10,904 nt of DNA from NCBI GenBank assembly GCA_051011595.1, contig JBPCTQ010000029.1:1-10904 (forward strand). The letters run 5' to 3'. Below, piece by piece: positions 1-6,900 of this stretch (position 1 is the first letter of the stretch; every line of letters begins with the position of its first letter). A program made the translations under genes and the position numbers. This DNA comes from JAOUEE01 sp051011595 (GTDB lineage: Bacteria > Actinomycetota > Acidimicrobiia > Acidimicrobiales > SHLQ01). The notes beneath the pieces were generated by a model. The model saw only the letters and a program-made list of their open reading frames with translations, was not told the origin of the DNA and searched no databases.

Positions 1-402
1 GCCCACCTCGAACCGCGTGACGTCGGCCCCGACCGCCGCCACCACACCGGCCAGATCGAGACCAGGGACGGGGTTCCGGGGCCGTCGCAGACCGAAACCC
101 AGCCGAATGAGGTAGGGCTGACCGGTCATCAGGTGCCAGGTTCCTCGGTCGAGGCCTGCGGCGCGAACGTCGACCAACACCTCGTTGTCGGCGATCTGGG
201 GCTGACCGATCGTGCCCATCGTGAGCACCTCGGCGTTGCCATAGGAGGTCTGCACGATGGCCTGCATCTGTTCATTTTGGGGCACGGCACCTCGTTGGGG
301 TGTGGAGTCGGGCTGGGTGGACGGGTTCTGGGTGGACGGATTCTGGGTGGACGGGTTCTGGGTGGACGGGTTCTGGGTGGACGGATTCTGGGTGGCAATC
401 AT
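1..402 (-). CDS. Quinone oxidoreductase / zinc-type alcohol dehydrogenase superfamily protein, 3' part missing
   Basis: The frame stays open from an ATG at 402 to the left window edge, giving 134 codons; the rest lies outside. Residues 46-134 match the N-terminal GroES-like domain of the MDR superfamily, quinone-oxidoreductase branch: an AIVQTSYGNAEVL start, then NEVLVDVRAAGLDRGTWHL, then PVPGLDLAGVVAAVGADV. Family members use NAD(P)H to reduce quinones or enones; the cofactor domain is not in view. Residues 1-45 are a low-complexity extension with five NPSTQ repeats that the family does not need. The ATG at 402 has a GAGGAG Shine-Dalgarno about nine bases upstream, while the internal ATG at 267 (Met46), where homology begins, has none I can see, so I chose 402. 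The gene is divergent from a TetR gene, its likely repressor. The superfamily call is firm; the substrate is unknown. Confidence 0.85.
   Translation of the reverse strand, partial: MIATQNPSTQNPSTQNPSTQNPSTQNPSTQPDSTPQRGAVPQNEQMQAIVQTSYGNAEVLTMGTIGQPQIADNEVLVDVRAAGLDRGTWHLMTGQPYLIRLGFGLRRPRNPVPGLDLAGVVAAVGADVTRFEVG
313..387 (-). repeat. Five tandem 15-bp units inside the oxidoreductase N-terminus
   Basis: Five consecutive 15-bp units (plus-strand form CTGGGTGGACGGRTT) differ only at one G/A position, in the order G, A, G, G, A. A partial sixth unit continues to about 396. On the coding strand each unit reads Asn-Pro-Ser-Thr-Gln. The G/A variation falls in the third base of the Asn codon, so all units encode the same peptide. 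The period is a multiple of three, so copy-number change would keep the frame. Confidence 0.95.
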
Positions 403-441
403 GAGATCGGTCTCCTCGTCGACAGGTTACGGGTCGGTTCA

Positions 442-487
442 CTTACAACGTAAGGTTGATGTCCGCACCTTAGCCATACGATGTAAG
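442..487. promoter_or_regulatory. Paired palindromic operator candidates between the oxidoreductase and TetR genes
   Basis: Site 1 (442-454) is a perfect palindrome, CTTAC-AAC-GTAAG. Site 2 (475-487) is CATAC-GAT-GTAAG, the same pattern with one mismatch in the left arm. Both continue as GTAAGGTTG on the right. They start 33 bp apart, close to three helical turns, so two dimers would sit on the same DNA face. A palindrome of this size between a TetR gene and a divergent enzyme gene is the usual position for a TetR autoregulatory operator. Confidence 0.6.
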
Positions 488-495
488 GTTGGCAA
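467..495 (-). promoter_or_regulatory. Candidate promoter of the oxidoreductase gene
   Basis: Read on the minus strand, a TTGCCA box (495-490) and a TAAGGT box (472-467) are separated by 17 bases, which fits a vegetative sigma-factor promoter. The right-hand palindrome at 475-487 lies between the boxes, where a bound repressor would block polymerase. Only box similarity and spacing support this call. Confidence 0.4.
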
Positions 496-528
496 CCCGA
501 CATTCGACCGAGGATCTGACGAGCACAC

Positions 529-1203
529 ATGGCGAACCGAACCGACCCGAGTTCCCCACCCCGTAGCCCGCTCTCTCCGGCGCGGCTGTTCGGGACGGCC
601 GTCACCCTGGCCGACCGCGACGGCCTCGGTGCCGTCACCATGCGCAAACTGGCCGCCGAGCTCGACGTCGAAGCGATGTCGCTGTATCACCACGTGGCCA
701 ACAAGGACGAGATCCTCGATGGCATGGTCGACGCGGTGTTCGCCGAGATCGACCTGCCCTCCCCCGAAGCGGCCTGGAAGCCGGCCCTGCGTCGCCGCGC
801 CATCTCGGTCCGCCAGGTGCTGCGCATCCATCCGTGGGCCACGGCCCTGATGGAGTCGCGACCAACTCCTGGGCCGGCTACGTTGCGCCACCACGATGCC
901 GTGCTCGGCCTACTTCGCACGGCCGGTTTCTCGGTCGCGCTGGCCGCCCACGCCTTCTCGGTGTTGGACAGCTACATCTACGGGTTCGCCATGCAGGAGG
1001 TGGCGCTGCCCTTCGACGACACCGAGAGTTTGGCCGAACTGGCCGTAGGCATCCTCTCCGGCATCCCGGCCGACGAGTATCCGCATCTGGTGGAGCTGAC
1101 GACCGAACACATCCTCCAGCCCGGCTACGACTACGCCCACGAATACGAGTTCGGCCTCGACCTCATCCTCGACGGTCTCGAGCAGGCCGTCGCCGAAAGC
1201 TAA
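529..1203 (+). CDS. TetR/AcrR family transcriptional regulator with TetR-class C-terminal domain
   Basis: A 224-residue one-component repressor. The DNA-binding helix-turn-helix spans about residues 36-57 (TMRKLAAELDVEAMSLYHHV, followed by ANKDEIL), with the LYHHV..K signature typical of the family. The remainder (about 85-218) is helical and resembles the tetracycline-repressor-type C-terminal ligand and dimer domain (TetR_C_1-like), including a SYIYGFAMQE segment. The length is normal for this class. The ATG at 529 follows a weak purine stretch (GAG five bases upstream, GAGGA fourteen upstream). The gene is divergent from the oxidoreductase and shares its palindrome-bearing control region, so it probably represses itself and that gene until a small ligand binds. 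Its TAA stop overlaps the TAG stop of the convergent downstream gene. The ligand cannot be predicted. Confidence 0.92.
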   Translation: MANRTDPSSPPRSPLSPARLFGTAVTLADRDGLGAVTMRKLAAELDVEAMSLYHHVANKDEILDGMVDAVFAEIDLPSPEAAWKPALRRRAISVRQVLRIHPWATALMESRPTPGPATLRHHDAVLGLLRTAGFSVALAAHAFSVLDSYIYGFAMQEVALPFDDTESLAELAVGILSGIPADEYPHLVELTTEHILQPGYDYAHEYEFGLDLILDGLEQAVAES

Positions 1204-1643
1204 CGAGCGATCCCATCGGCCGTCTCGGCCAGCGCCACCAGCCCCATGGCGACGAAGAGGGCCGCGCCGCCACCCACCAGCACGCCGGCCGACTTCGGCG
1301 CCCCGCGCCGAACGGCCATCAAGGTGGCGACGACGTCGATCGAATCGATCATGACCCCGGCCTGCAGAGCGCCCCGCCGAACCGCGGGGTCGGGGTGTTT
1401 CACCGCCAGACCGAGTGTGAAGTCCCGGACACCGAACAGCCGGGTGGCCAGTGCCGAGCCGGCATCGTCGTGCAGCACACCGAGGCCGAAGGTCCCCCAC
1501 GACAGTGCCGGACTGACCCACGATCCGAAACCCACCAGCGAACGCAGTACGGCCATGGCCGACGCGGCGTCGAGTTGCCACGTGGCCGGGTCGTCGATGG
1601 CGCCGGTGCTCACTTCGATGTCGATTTCGCGCTCGGCTTCCAC
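1200..1643 (-). CDS. Small four-helix membrane protein, DUF4267-like
   Basis: A 147-residue protein with a polar N-terminus and about four hydrophobic stretches (roughly 26-55, 64-82, 91-111 and 117-140), suggesting an integral membrane protein with no signal peptide. The segment ATRLFGVRDFTLGLAV (66-81), then a helix ending IDVVATLMAVRR, recalls DUF4267-type proteins, where an LFG(V/I)R(D/E) motif begins the second helix. That assignment is from memory and not searched. The start is GTG at 1643, preceded by GAGGGAG about seven bases upstream. A TACAAA -10-like box lies at 1664-1659. The gene is divergent from a TetR gene across a strong operator, so it is the likely regulated target. No catalytic residues are recognisable and the function is unknown. 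Confidence 0.72.
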   Translation of the reverse strand: MEAEREIDIEVSTGAIDDPATWQLDAASAMAVLRSLVGFGSWVSPALSWGTFGLGVLHDDAGSALATRLFGVRDFTLGLAVKHPDPAVRRGALQAGVMIDSIDVVATLMAVRRGAPKSAGVLVGGGAALFVAMGLVALAETADGIAR

Positions 1644-1660
1644 AACCCGTCTCCCTCGTT

Positions 1661-1702
1661 TGTAGTGATCACTTCAGAACCGTAGTTGAAGTGATCGCTA
1701 CA
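1661..1702. promoter_or_regulatory. Double palindromic operator between the DUF4267-like and second TetR genes
   Basis: Left element 1661-1676 is TGTAGTGATCACTTCA and right element 1687-1702 is TGAAGTGATCGCTACA, with a 10-bp gap. Each is itself palindromic around GATC (AGTGATCACT in the left is perfect). The two are also reverse complements of each other with a single mismatch. The outer edge of each element overlaps a -10-like box: TACAAA for the minus-strand gene and TACAAT for the plus-strand gene. Binding of two TetR dimers here would shut off both genes. Confidence 0.75.
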
Positions 1703-1704
1703 AT
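1699..1704 (+). promoter_or_regulatory. -10 box of the second TetR gene, probably leaderless
   Basis: TACAAT is one base from the TATAAT consensus. It ends seven bases before the GTG start codon at 1711, so transcription would begin at or next to the first base of the coding region. No -35 box of good quality is visible at the usual spacing. The AAGGGG just before the GTG is too close to serve as a Shine-Dalgarno, which also favours a leaderless message. Confidence 0.5.
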
Positions 1705-1710
1705 CAAGGG

Positions 1711-2247
1711 GTGGGACACAAACACTCGCGAGAGGAAATCCTCACCGGCGCGCTCGACGCGGCGGTCGACGACGGGCTGAGCCAGCTGACCTTCGGTCGA
1801 TTGGCCAAGAGACTCGGCGTGAGCGACCGCATCATCGTGTACTACTTCCCCACCAAGGAGGAGCTGGTCTCGGAGGTTTTGGTGGTGATGGGCTTGCGTC
1901 TCCAGGACGTCTTGGCCCAGGCCTTCGCCTCCACCGCCACCGACCACGTGGAGCTCGTCCGAGCGGCCTGGCCGGTGCTGGCCCGACCGGAGATCGACCC
2001 CATCTTCGCCCTGTTCTTCGAGGTGAACGGGTTGGCCGCCGCCGGACGCGAGCCGTACCGAACGCTGGTGACCGCGCTGGTCCATGACTGGATCACGCTG
2101 CTGGCCGAGTTCTTCACCGGCTCGGCCCGCCGACGCCGGACCGAAGCCGAAACCGCCATCGCGCTGCTCGACGGCCTGTTGTTGTTGCGACAGCTCTCGG
2201 GCCCGGCCGCGGCCAATCGGGCGGCCGCCCGCCTGGGGCTGCGCTGA
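1711..2247 (+). CDS. TetR/AcrR family transcriptional regulator
   Basis: A 178-residue regulator. The helix-turn-helix is at about 26-47 (LTFGRLAKRLGVSDRIIVYY followed by FPTKEELV), with the characteristic YYFPTKEEL end of the recognition region. The remaining 120 residues are helical with no recognisable ligand motif, and the protein is slightly shorter than the 190-220 usual for the family. The start is GTG at 1711; the next in-frame ATG lies inside the DNA-binding domain's far edge, so it can be excluded. The protein almost certainly binds the paired palindromes immediately upstream and controls its own gene and the divergent membrane-protein gene. It faces the sulfotransferase gene tail to tail with only 30 bp between stops. 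Confidence 0.9.
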   Translation: MGHKHSREEILTGALDAAVDDGLSQLTFGRLAKRLGVSDRIIVYYFPTKEELVSEVLVVMGLRLQDVLAQAFASTATDHVELVRAAWPVLARPEIDPIFALFFEVNGLAAAGREPYRTLVTALVHDWITLLAEFFTGSARRRRTEAETAIALLDGLLLLRQLSGPAAANRAAARLGLR

Positions 2248-2256
2248 CCGCGGCAC

Positions 2257-2283
2257 CCGGGGATCAGTATCCGGGGATCAGTA
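2257..2283. repeat. Tandem 13-bp duplication at the sulfotransferase stop codon
   Basis: CCGGGGATCAGTA occurs twice (2257-2269 and 2271-2283), separated by one T, giving a 14-bp period. The right copy contains the TGA stop of the sulfotransferase gene (minus strand, 2280-2278). This looks like a small tandem duplication in the gap between convergent genes. The only inverted repeat here (GGAT-CAGT-ATCC) is too short to call a terminator. Confidence 0.85.
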
Positions 2284-3441
2284 ACCGAAGCGGCGGGCCA
2301 ACGTCTGGGCTCGGCCGCCCAGCGGGTAGAAGGCCGGGCCGGCAGCGCGCACCTCGACCTCGGTGACCAGGTTCACCCGAGGATCACCCGCCCCCGAGGC
2401 CACCTGGCCGCCACCGCCGGCGTAGGGCTCGGCCATGGCCGGTTCGTAGCCCACCCCCACCACGTCGCAGACAGTGCCAAGCGTGCGGGCCGGATCGGCC
2501 ACCAGATCTTCGTAGCGAACCAACACATGCCGATCCTCAGCGATCCCTTCGAGGAATCTGGTGATGTTGTCGTTGTGCCCGAACCAGATGGTCTCGGCCA
2601 CATGGTGCGGGCTGACACCGGGCTCGAATTCGGCCGCGGCCTGCTTGTACAGCTGGATGCGTACCAGTGAGCGGATCACGTCGTGGGGGTTACGGACGAT
2701 GTGCACGTAGGTGGCCCCCTCGAAGTGCCGATCGATCCACTCCAGGTGTTCGATGCGAGCGCTGTAGGAGGGGGTCTTGTCGACGATGAGCCGGCCCGGA
2801 TCGGCCTGGTGGAGCTGCTGGTACACGTCGGGCACCGGCACCGCCGCCTGCTCCCAGCCGGCGAGGCGATCGCCGAAGGCATCAGCGGATTCATCCAGGC
2901 GCTCCGCCACCTCGGGCACCAGGGCATGGCGCAGGAACGGACCGATGGCGCCCGCCCGTTCGGCCATGGTGTCGAACTGAGCCAGGTGCAACTCACCCGG
3001 GGCCCACAACCCGTCGTGCCGGTTGAGCATGGCCCGGAACAGTGTTGTGCCCGACCGGCCGCACCCGAGCACGAAGCAGATCGGGAACGGCCGTGGCTCG
3101 AACACCAGGCGGTCCGGCGCTGTCGCAACCGGCGGATACCCCGAGTCGGGCAACGCGTGCGCGGGCGGTTCCGGATACGACTCTCCGACGTACAGCTCGC
3201 AAAAGCCCCGCACGGTCAGGTGGCCAACCACATCGAGCGGATAGGGCATGCACCCCTGTTGGATCGAGAACTGCGCGATGAAGCGGCCGAACTCGGCCTC
3301 CGACGCCAACACCGAGCCGCGGTCGCCGACGAGGGTGGCGTCCGGAGGTAGGTCCGCCACGCCCATCTCGTCGAGGATCCGCTCCACCATCTCGAGCGTG
3401 GAGGCCAGGGCTCGGTCGTGTTCTCGGTGGTTGCCGCCCAT
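2278..3441 (-). CDS. PAPS-dependent sulfotransferase family protein with an N-terminal carrier-protein-like region
   Basis: A 387-residue protein predicted to transfer sulfate from PAPS to a hydroxyl or amine. The catalytic domain spans about 118-387. Its 5'-phosphosulfate loop is FVLGCGRSGTTLF (123-135), followed by WAPGELHLAQFD (146-157). The 3'-phosphate motif is YVHIVRNPHDVIRS (245-258), and LVRYEDLVADP (307-317) is also typical of bacterial Sulfotransfer_3-type enzymes. Residues 10-86 precede this domain and have the helix pattern of an acyl carrier protein, with GSVLASE (42-48) where carriers have DSLxxxE. I start at the ATG at 3441, which overlaps the MarR stop in a TGATG junction. An open frame extends 19 codons further upstream into the MarR gene, but coupling explains the internal start better. 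No signal peptide is seen, so it is likely cytoplasmic. The acceptor is unknown. Confidence 0.85.
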   Translation of the reverse strand: MGGNHREHDRALASTLEMVERILDEMGVADLPPDATLVGDRGSVLASEAEFGRFIAQFSIQQGCMPYPLDVVGHLTVRGFCELYVGESYPEPPAHALPDSGYPPVATAPDRLVFEPRPFPICFVLGCGRSGTTLFRAMLNRHDGLWAPGELHLAQFDTMAERAGAIGPFLRHALVPEVAERLDESADAFGDRLAGWEQAAVPVPDVYQQLHQADPGRLIVDKTPSYSARIEHLEWIDRHFEGATYVHIVRNPHDVIRSLVRIQLYKQAAAEFEPGVSPHHVAETIWFGHNDNITRFLEGIAEDRHVLVRYEDLVADPARTLGTVCDVVGVGYEPAMAEPYAGGGGQVASGAGDPRVNLVTEVEVRAAGPAFYPLGGRAQTLARRFGY

Positions 3442-3899
3442 CACCCTGCGTCGGCTCCCCAGTGACTGCGGCGCCGGGACTCGATGGCCCGAGTCCACAG
3501 GTCGAGCCCACCGAAGGCATGCGCACGATCGTCGCCTTCGAGGTTGTCGGCCAAAATGGAGAGGGCGTCGACCGCGGCCTGGTTGGCACCTTTCAGGGTG
3601 CTCGACCCCCGGTCGGTGAGCTGGTAGTCGACCCGGCGGCGGTCATCGGTGCCGCGGAGCCGGTCGACGAGGCCGTCGGCCACGAGCCCGTCCATCACAG
3701 TGGTGACGGTTGACGGCTGCACGTCGAGGAATCGAGCAATGAGACCACTCGAGGTGATGCCCGCGTCGACAAGCGACAAGGCTCGGAACTTGGCCGTGCT
3801 GAGGCCGGTCTCCCGCACCGCCAGCTCCAAGGCCCGACCAAGACCCACGATCGTCAACGCCCGCGTCGACATGCTGCTGCCCGGTTGTTTCGATCCCAC
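3441..3899 (-). CDS. MarR family winged-helix transcriptional regulator
   Basis: A 152-residue regulator of normal MarR length. The winged helix-turn-helix spans about 48-99: ITSSGLIARFLDVQPSTVTT, then MDGLVADGLVDRL, then the wing RGTDDRRRVDYQLTDRG with the conserved D-x-R-R. Such dimers bind palindromes near their own promoter and release DNA on ligand binding or thiol oxidation; here only Cys-free sequence is visible, so redox sensing by cysteine is unlikely. I start at GTG 3899, where a TAGTCT -10-like box (3912-3907) would give a leaderless message. ATG 3872 (Met10) is a fair alternative, since the family's first helix begins there. A 9-bp inverted repeat overlaps the start. The gene lies 47 bp after the protease gene and is coupled to the sulfotransferase, so it probably regulates one or both. 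Confidence 0.88.
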   Translation of the reverse strand: MGSKQPGSSMSTRALTIVGLGRALELAVRETGLSTAKFRALSLVDAGITSSGLIARFLDVQPSTVTTVMDGLVADGLVDRLRGTDDRRRVDYQLTDRGSSTLKGANQAAVDALSILADNLEGDDRAHAFGGLDLWTRAIESRRRSHWGADAG

Positions 3900-3931
3900 A
3901 AACTTTAGACTACCGAAATATCTGTGGGATC
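3892..3931. promoter_or_regulatory. Inverted repeat around the MarR promoter, candidate operator
   Basis: GATCCCACA (3892-3900) and TGTGGGATC (3923-3931) form a perfect 9-bp inverted repeat with a 22-bp centre. The AT-rich centre carries -10-like boxes for the minus strand (TAGTCT 3912-3907; TAAAGT 3907-3902). The left arm includes the MarR GTG start codon. No T-run follows either arm, so an autoregulatory operator fits better than a terminator for the upstream protease gene. Confidence 0.5.
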
Positions 3932-3946
3932 ACGGAGGGGGCGTGC

Positions 3947-6900
3947 TCAGTCCGCTTCGGCCAGCTCGTGCAGCGCCGCGAACGGTTCGGCGGCCGAGAA
4001 GAACAGGCTCCGGAGAGGATCCTCGGCCACCAGCGAGGCGAACCCACCGGCCGCCGCCCGGCGGGTGCCGTCGTCGATGTGTTTGACGATGCGGTACTTG
4101 GGCAGGCCGGGATCGGTGAGGTCGACGACCAAGGTGGAGCCGCCTCGGAAAGTGTGCTTGGGCACTCCCTCGGCATCGTCGGCGGCAACCGTGGCCGACT
4201 GGGTGAGCGACACGATCACCTCGGGCGCCACCCGACCGTCGACTCTTGCTCGCAACGCTCGGCGCAAGGCGTGCACTTCGAACGAACCATCGGCGAGCCC
4301 CAACGATTCGGCGAACTCCGGTACTTCCCGGAAGGCCTTCTTCAGCATGCCGTGGAGGATGATGCGGTGGGTGCGAGTGAGCTTGAACAGCTCCTCGCGA
4401 TCTTTGATGTAGAGGCACTTGTCGGCGTAGTCACGGAGCAACGCCACGATCTTCTCGTACTTCTCGATCACGGCAGAGTGGGCCTTGTCGGGAACATCGG
4501 CGTCGGTGAAGGCGGCCCACCGGAGCGTGTCGGCCGACAAGGCCCCAACTCCCTCGCCGCTCTGCTCATCGTGGTCGCCGGGGAAGATCCCCCGCCGAGC
4601 AAAGGCTTCGACGAAGGCAACTCGGTAGTTGTACTTGTCGTCGCTGACCAACTCGAAGTCGGCGGTGATGAGCGCCCGAAGGAAGTCGTGGAAGGTGACG
4701 TCGACCGGCGGGAGGTAGTCGAGAGCCCGAATGCACATACCGAGCACGTGGCGGGCCGACTTGGCTGCCTCGCGGGCCAAACGGCGGGCCAGATCAGGAT
4801 GGATGGCCCCGTCGGGGAGCAGCCCGCTCCCGCCGGTGGCGATCCGTACGAGGTCGGCGGTGCGCGATTCGTAGATCGCCAACAAGGCGTCGAACACCGC
4901 GCCCACCAGCACCGCGCCGCGTGCATGCGGTGTCAGTGTCTGCCGGAATCGGTCGGGGTCGGGGGTGGCACGAATCCATTCGCCGTCGTCGAACGAACCG
5001 ATGGCACTGCGCAGGGCGTGGCGTCCCCGGGCGGTGGTGCCCACCTGGATAGCCAGTGTTCCAAGCAGGGTTTCGGCTTCGAGGTCGCCGCCGCTGCGGT
5101 TGATCTCGTGCTCGAGCAGGGTCGACATCTCGAACTGCTGGAGCAGGGCAACCAAGTCGGCGAACCCTTCGTGAAAGGCCAACACATCGGGATTGGTGGG
5201 TTCGTGGAACCGGCGGTGGATGCCGTCGAGGATGGCGTGGGTTGTCTCGTGAGCGATGATGTCGTGCGACAAACACGTGTACACCGGACTACCCGGTATC
5301 TGCTGGCCTCCCGCCGGAGCAGGGAAGTATCCGAACAACAATGCGGGTTCGGTCGGTGAGTAGTAGGCGTTGGCCGTCTGCAGCGCGTGCGGTCGGATCT
5401 CGAGTCGACGCAGGAACTGCGAGTCGTCGTTGGGTTTGTCGGGATTGGGCTTGGGGCGCCACTGGAGAGGCCGCCCCAATGCTCGTTCGAAGTGTTCGAT
5501 CGTCTTGGAGGCCACCGCGTAGACCATCTGCTGATGGAACTGGGCGTTGCCTTCCGACGGCTCCCAGCCGTCCTGGGCCAGCAATCGTTCGTCGGAGAGA
5601 TCGACGCGGTGGTAGCCGCCGCCATCTGGCTTCTTGTCATCGATCGCCAGGTACTCGCCTTCGAACCGGTAGTACCGCCCGAGCTCGAGCGGTTCCCAGG
5701 GAACGTCGAGGGTGACCTCTCCGATCAGCGATGTGGCCAGCCGGGACGACAGGCTGGGGTCCTTGGCGTACACGCGGAGCCGGCGGTACGGCGGGTTGGG
5801 AACTTCGGGTGAGGCCGGGCCGACATCGGGTAGCTCGGGACGGATCTTCTTCAACTGAGCGGTGTTTCGGGGTGACCGTTTGGTGACGAGCGAATAACGG
5901 GCGGCCATGTGCCGCCGCAGGGCCAACGAGCTGCCTTCATCCTCGATGACGGCATCCATGAGGCGGGCCTGCGCGGCCTTCGTCAGCTCGCGGGTGCCGT
6001 CGGGATCGGGCACGATCTCTTGGAGGTCCTCGTTCTGGAGCCAGCGCTGCGCGAACTCGAGATTGAGCATCTCCTCGGTGGGGGTCGCCCCACGAATCCC
6101 CAGCCCGGTGAGCAGGCGAAGGAAGGCCCATGAGTTGTCGGACTTGCCGCTCATGGGTCGATCGAGGTCGGGGCGAACGGCGAGGGCGTCGCGGGCCTGG
6201 AGGATCCCATGGCCGAGGTGTTCGGTGTCGCGCCGGTTCTTGGCCTCGGAGAACAGCGCATGGCGAACGGCCTCGACCCGGCGCCAGTCGGCCCGGAGCA
6301 CGTCCTTGTGTTTCTCGATCCAAAGGGCTGCGGCCGCGGCCACCTGGGGGGTGGCGCTGGATGTGCCTTCGCCGTTGAGACGAACGATGTCGCGACAGCC
6401 GAACCGGGCCCACGGAATGTTGGGGGTGTAGGCAGCCATGGCCGCCTTCATGGCGCTCTTGGGTCCGAAGCTGCCTTCGAGGGTCATGCCGTGCAAACCC
6501 TTGTAGGGCTCGCCGTTGGCCATCACGCCGGCGACCGCGATCACCCGGTCGTAACGGGCCGGGTACACCAACCGTTTCGGGGGCAACGGACCAGGGTGAT
6601 TGCCGGCCGCCGCGCACAGGCACAAACCGGCCAGATAGGCGTCGTCGACGGCTTCGGCCCATGCCTTGCTGGGAAGGCCGCCCATGCTGAGCGAGGCCAC
6701 CGCACACCCGATGTCGGCCGCGTAACGAATGGCGCGGGCGAGGGAGCTGGTGCGCAGCAGGACCACACTGTCGGCGACTCGGATGGGCACGATCTCGGCC
6801 TGGGGAGCACCCCCCAGAACCGCGCCACCCTGAGCCGAAACGGGGCCACCGGCGAGGATGCTGAGCGTGCCCGTTCCGTGGCCGGAGTTGTCGAGGACGA

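Noticed and set aside
313..396. The 15-bp repeats as a CRISPR array
   Set aside because: The units are directly adjacent without spacers, far too short, and in frame within a coding region.
834..1685. A 283-codon plus-strand frame over the TetR and DUF4267-like genes
   Set aside because: Arg/Pro/His-rich translation with no domain, crossing two better-supported genes and the operator.
2257..2280. A terminator between the second TetR gene and the sulfotransferase
   Set aside because: The only stem is 4 bp (GGAT/ATCC) with no T-run. The sequence is better described as a tandem duplication.
2683..3351. A 222-codon plus-strand frame opposite the sulfotransferase
   Set aside because: It is antisense to the PAPS-binding motifs and has no recognisable features.
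3968..5359. A 463-codon plus-strand frame opposite the protease C-terminal half
   Set aside because: It is low-complexity, Gly/Val/Arg/Glu-rich translation with no recognisable motif, on the strand opposite the HETTH domain. It is a shadow frame.
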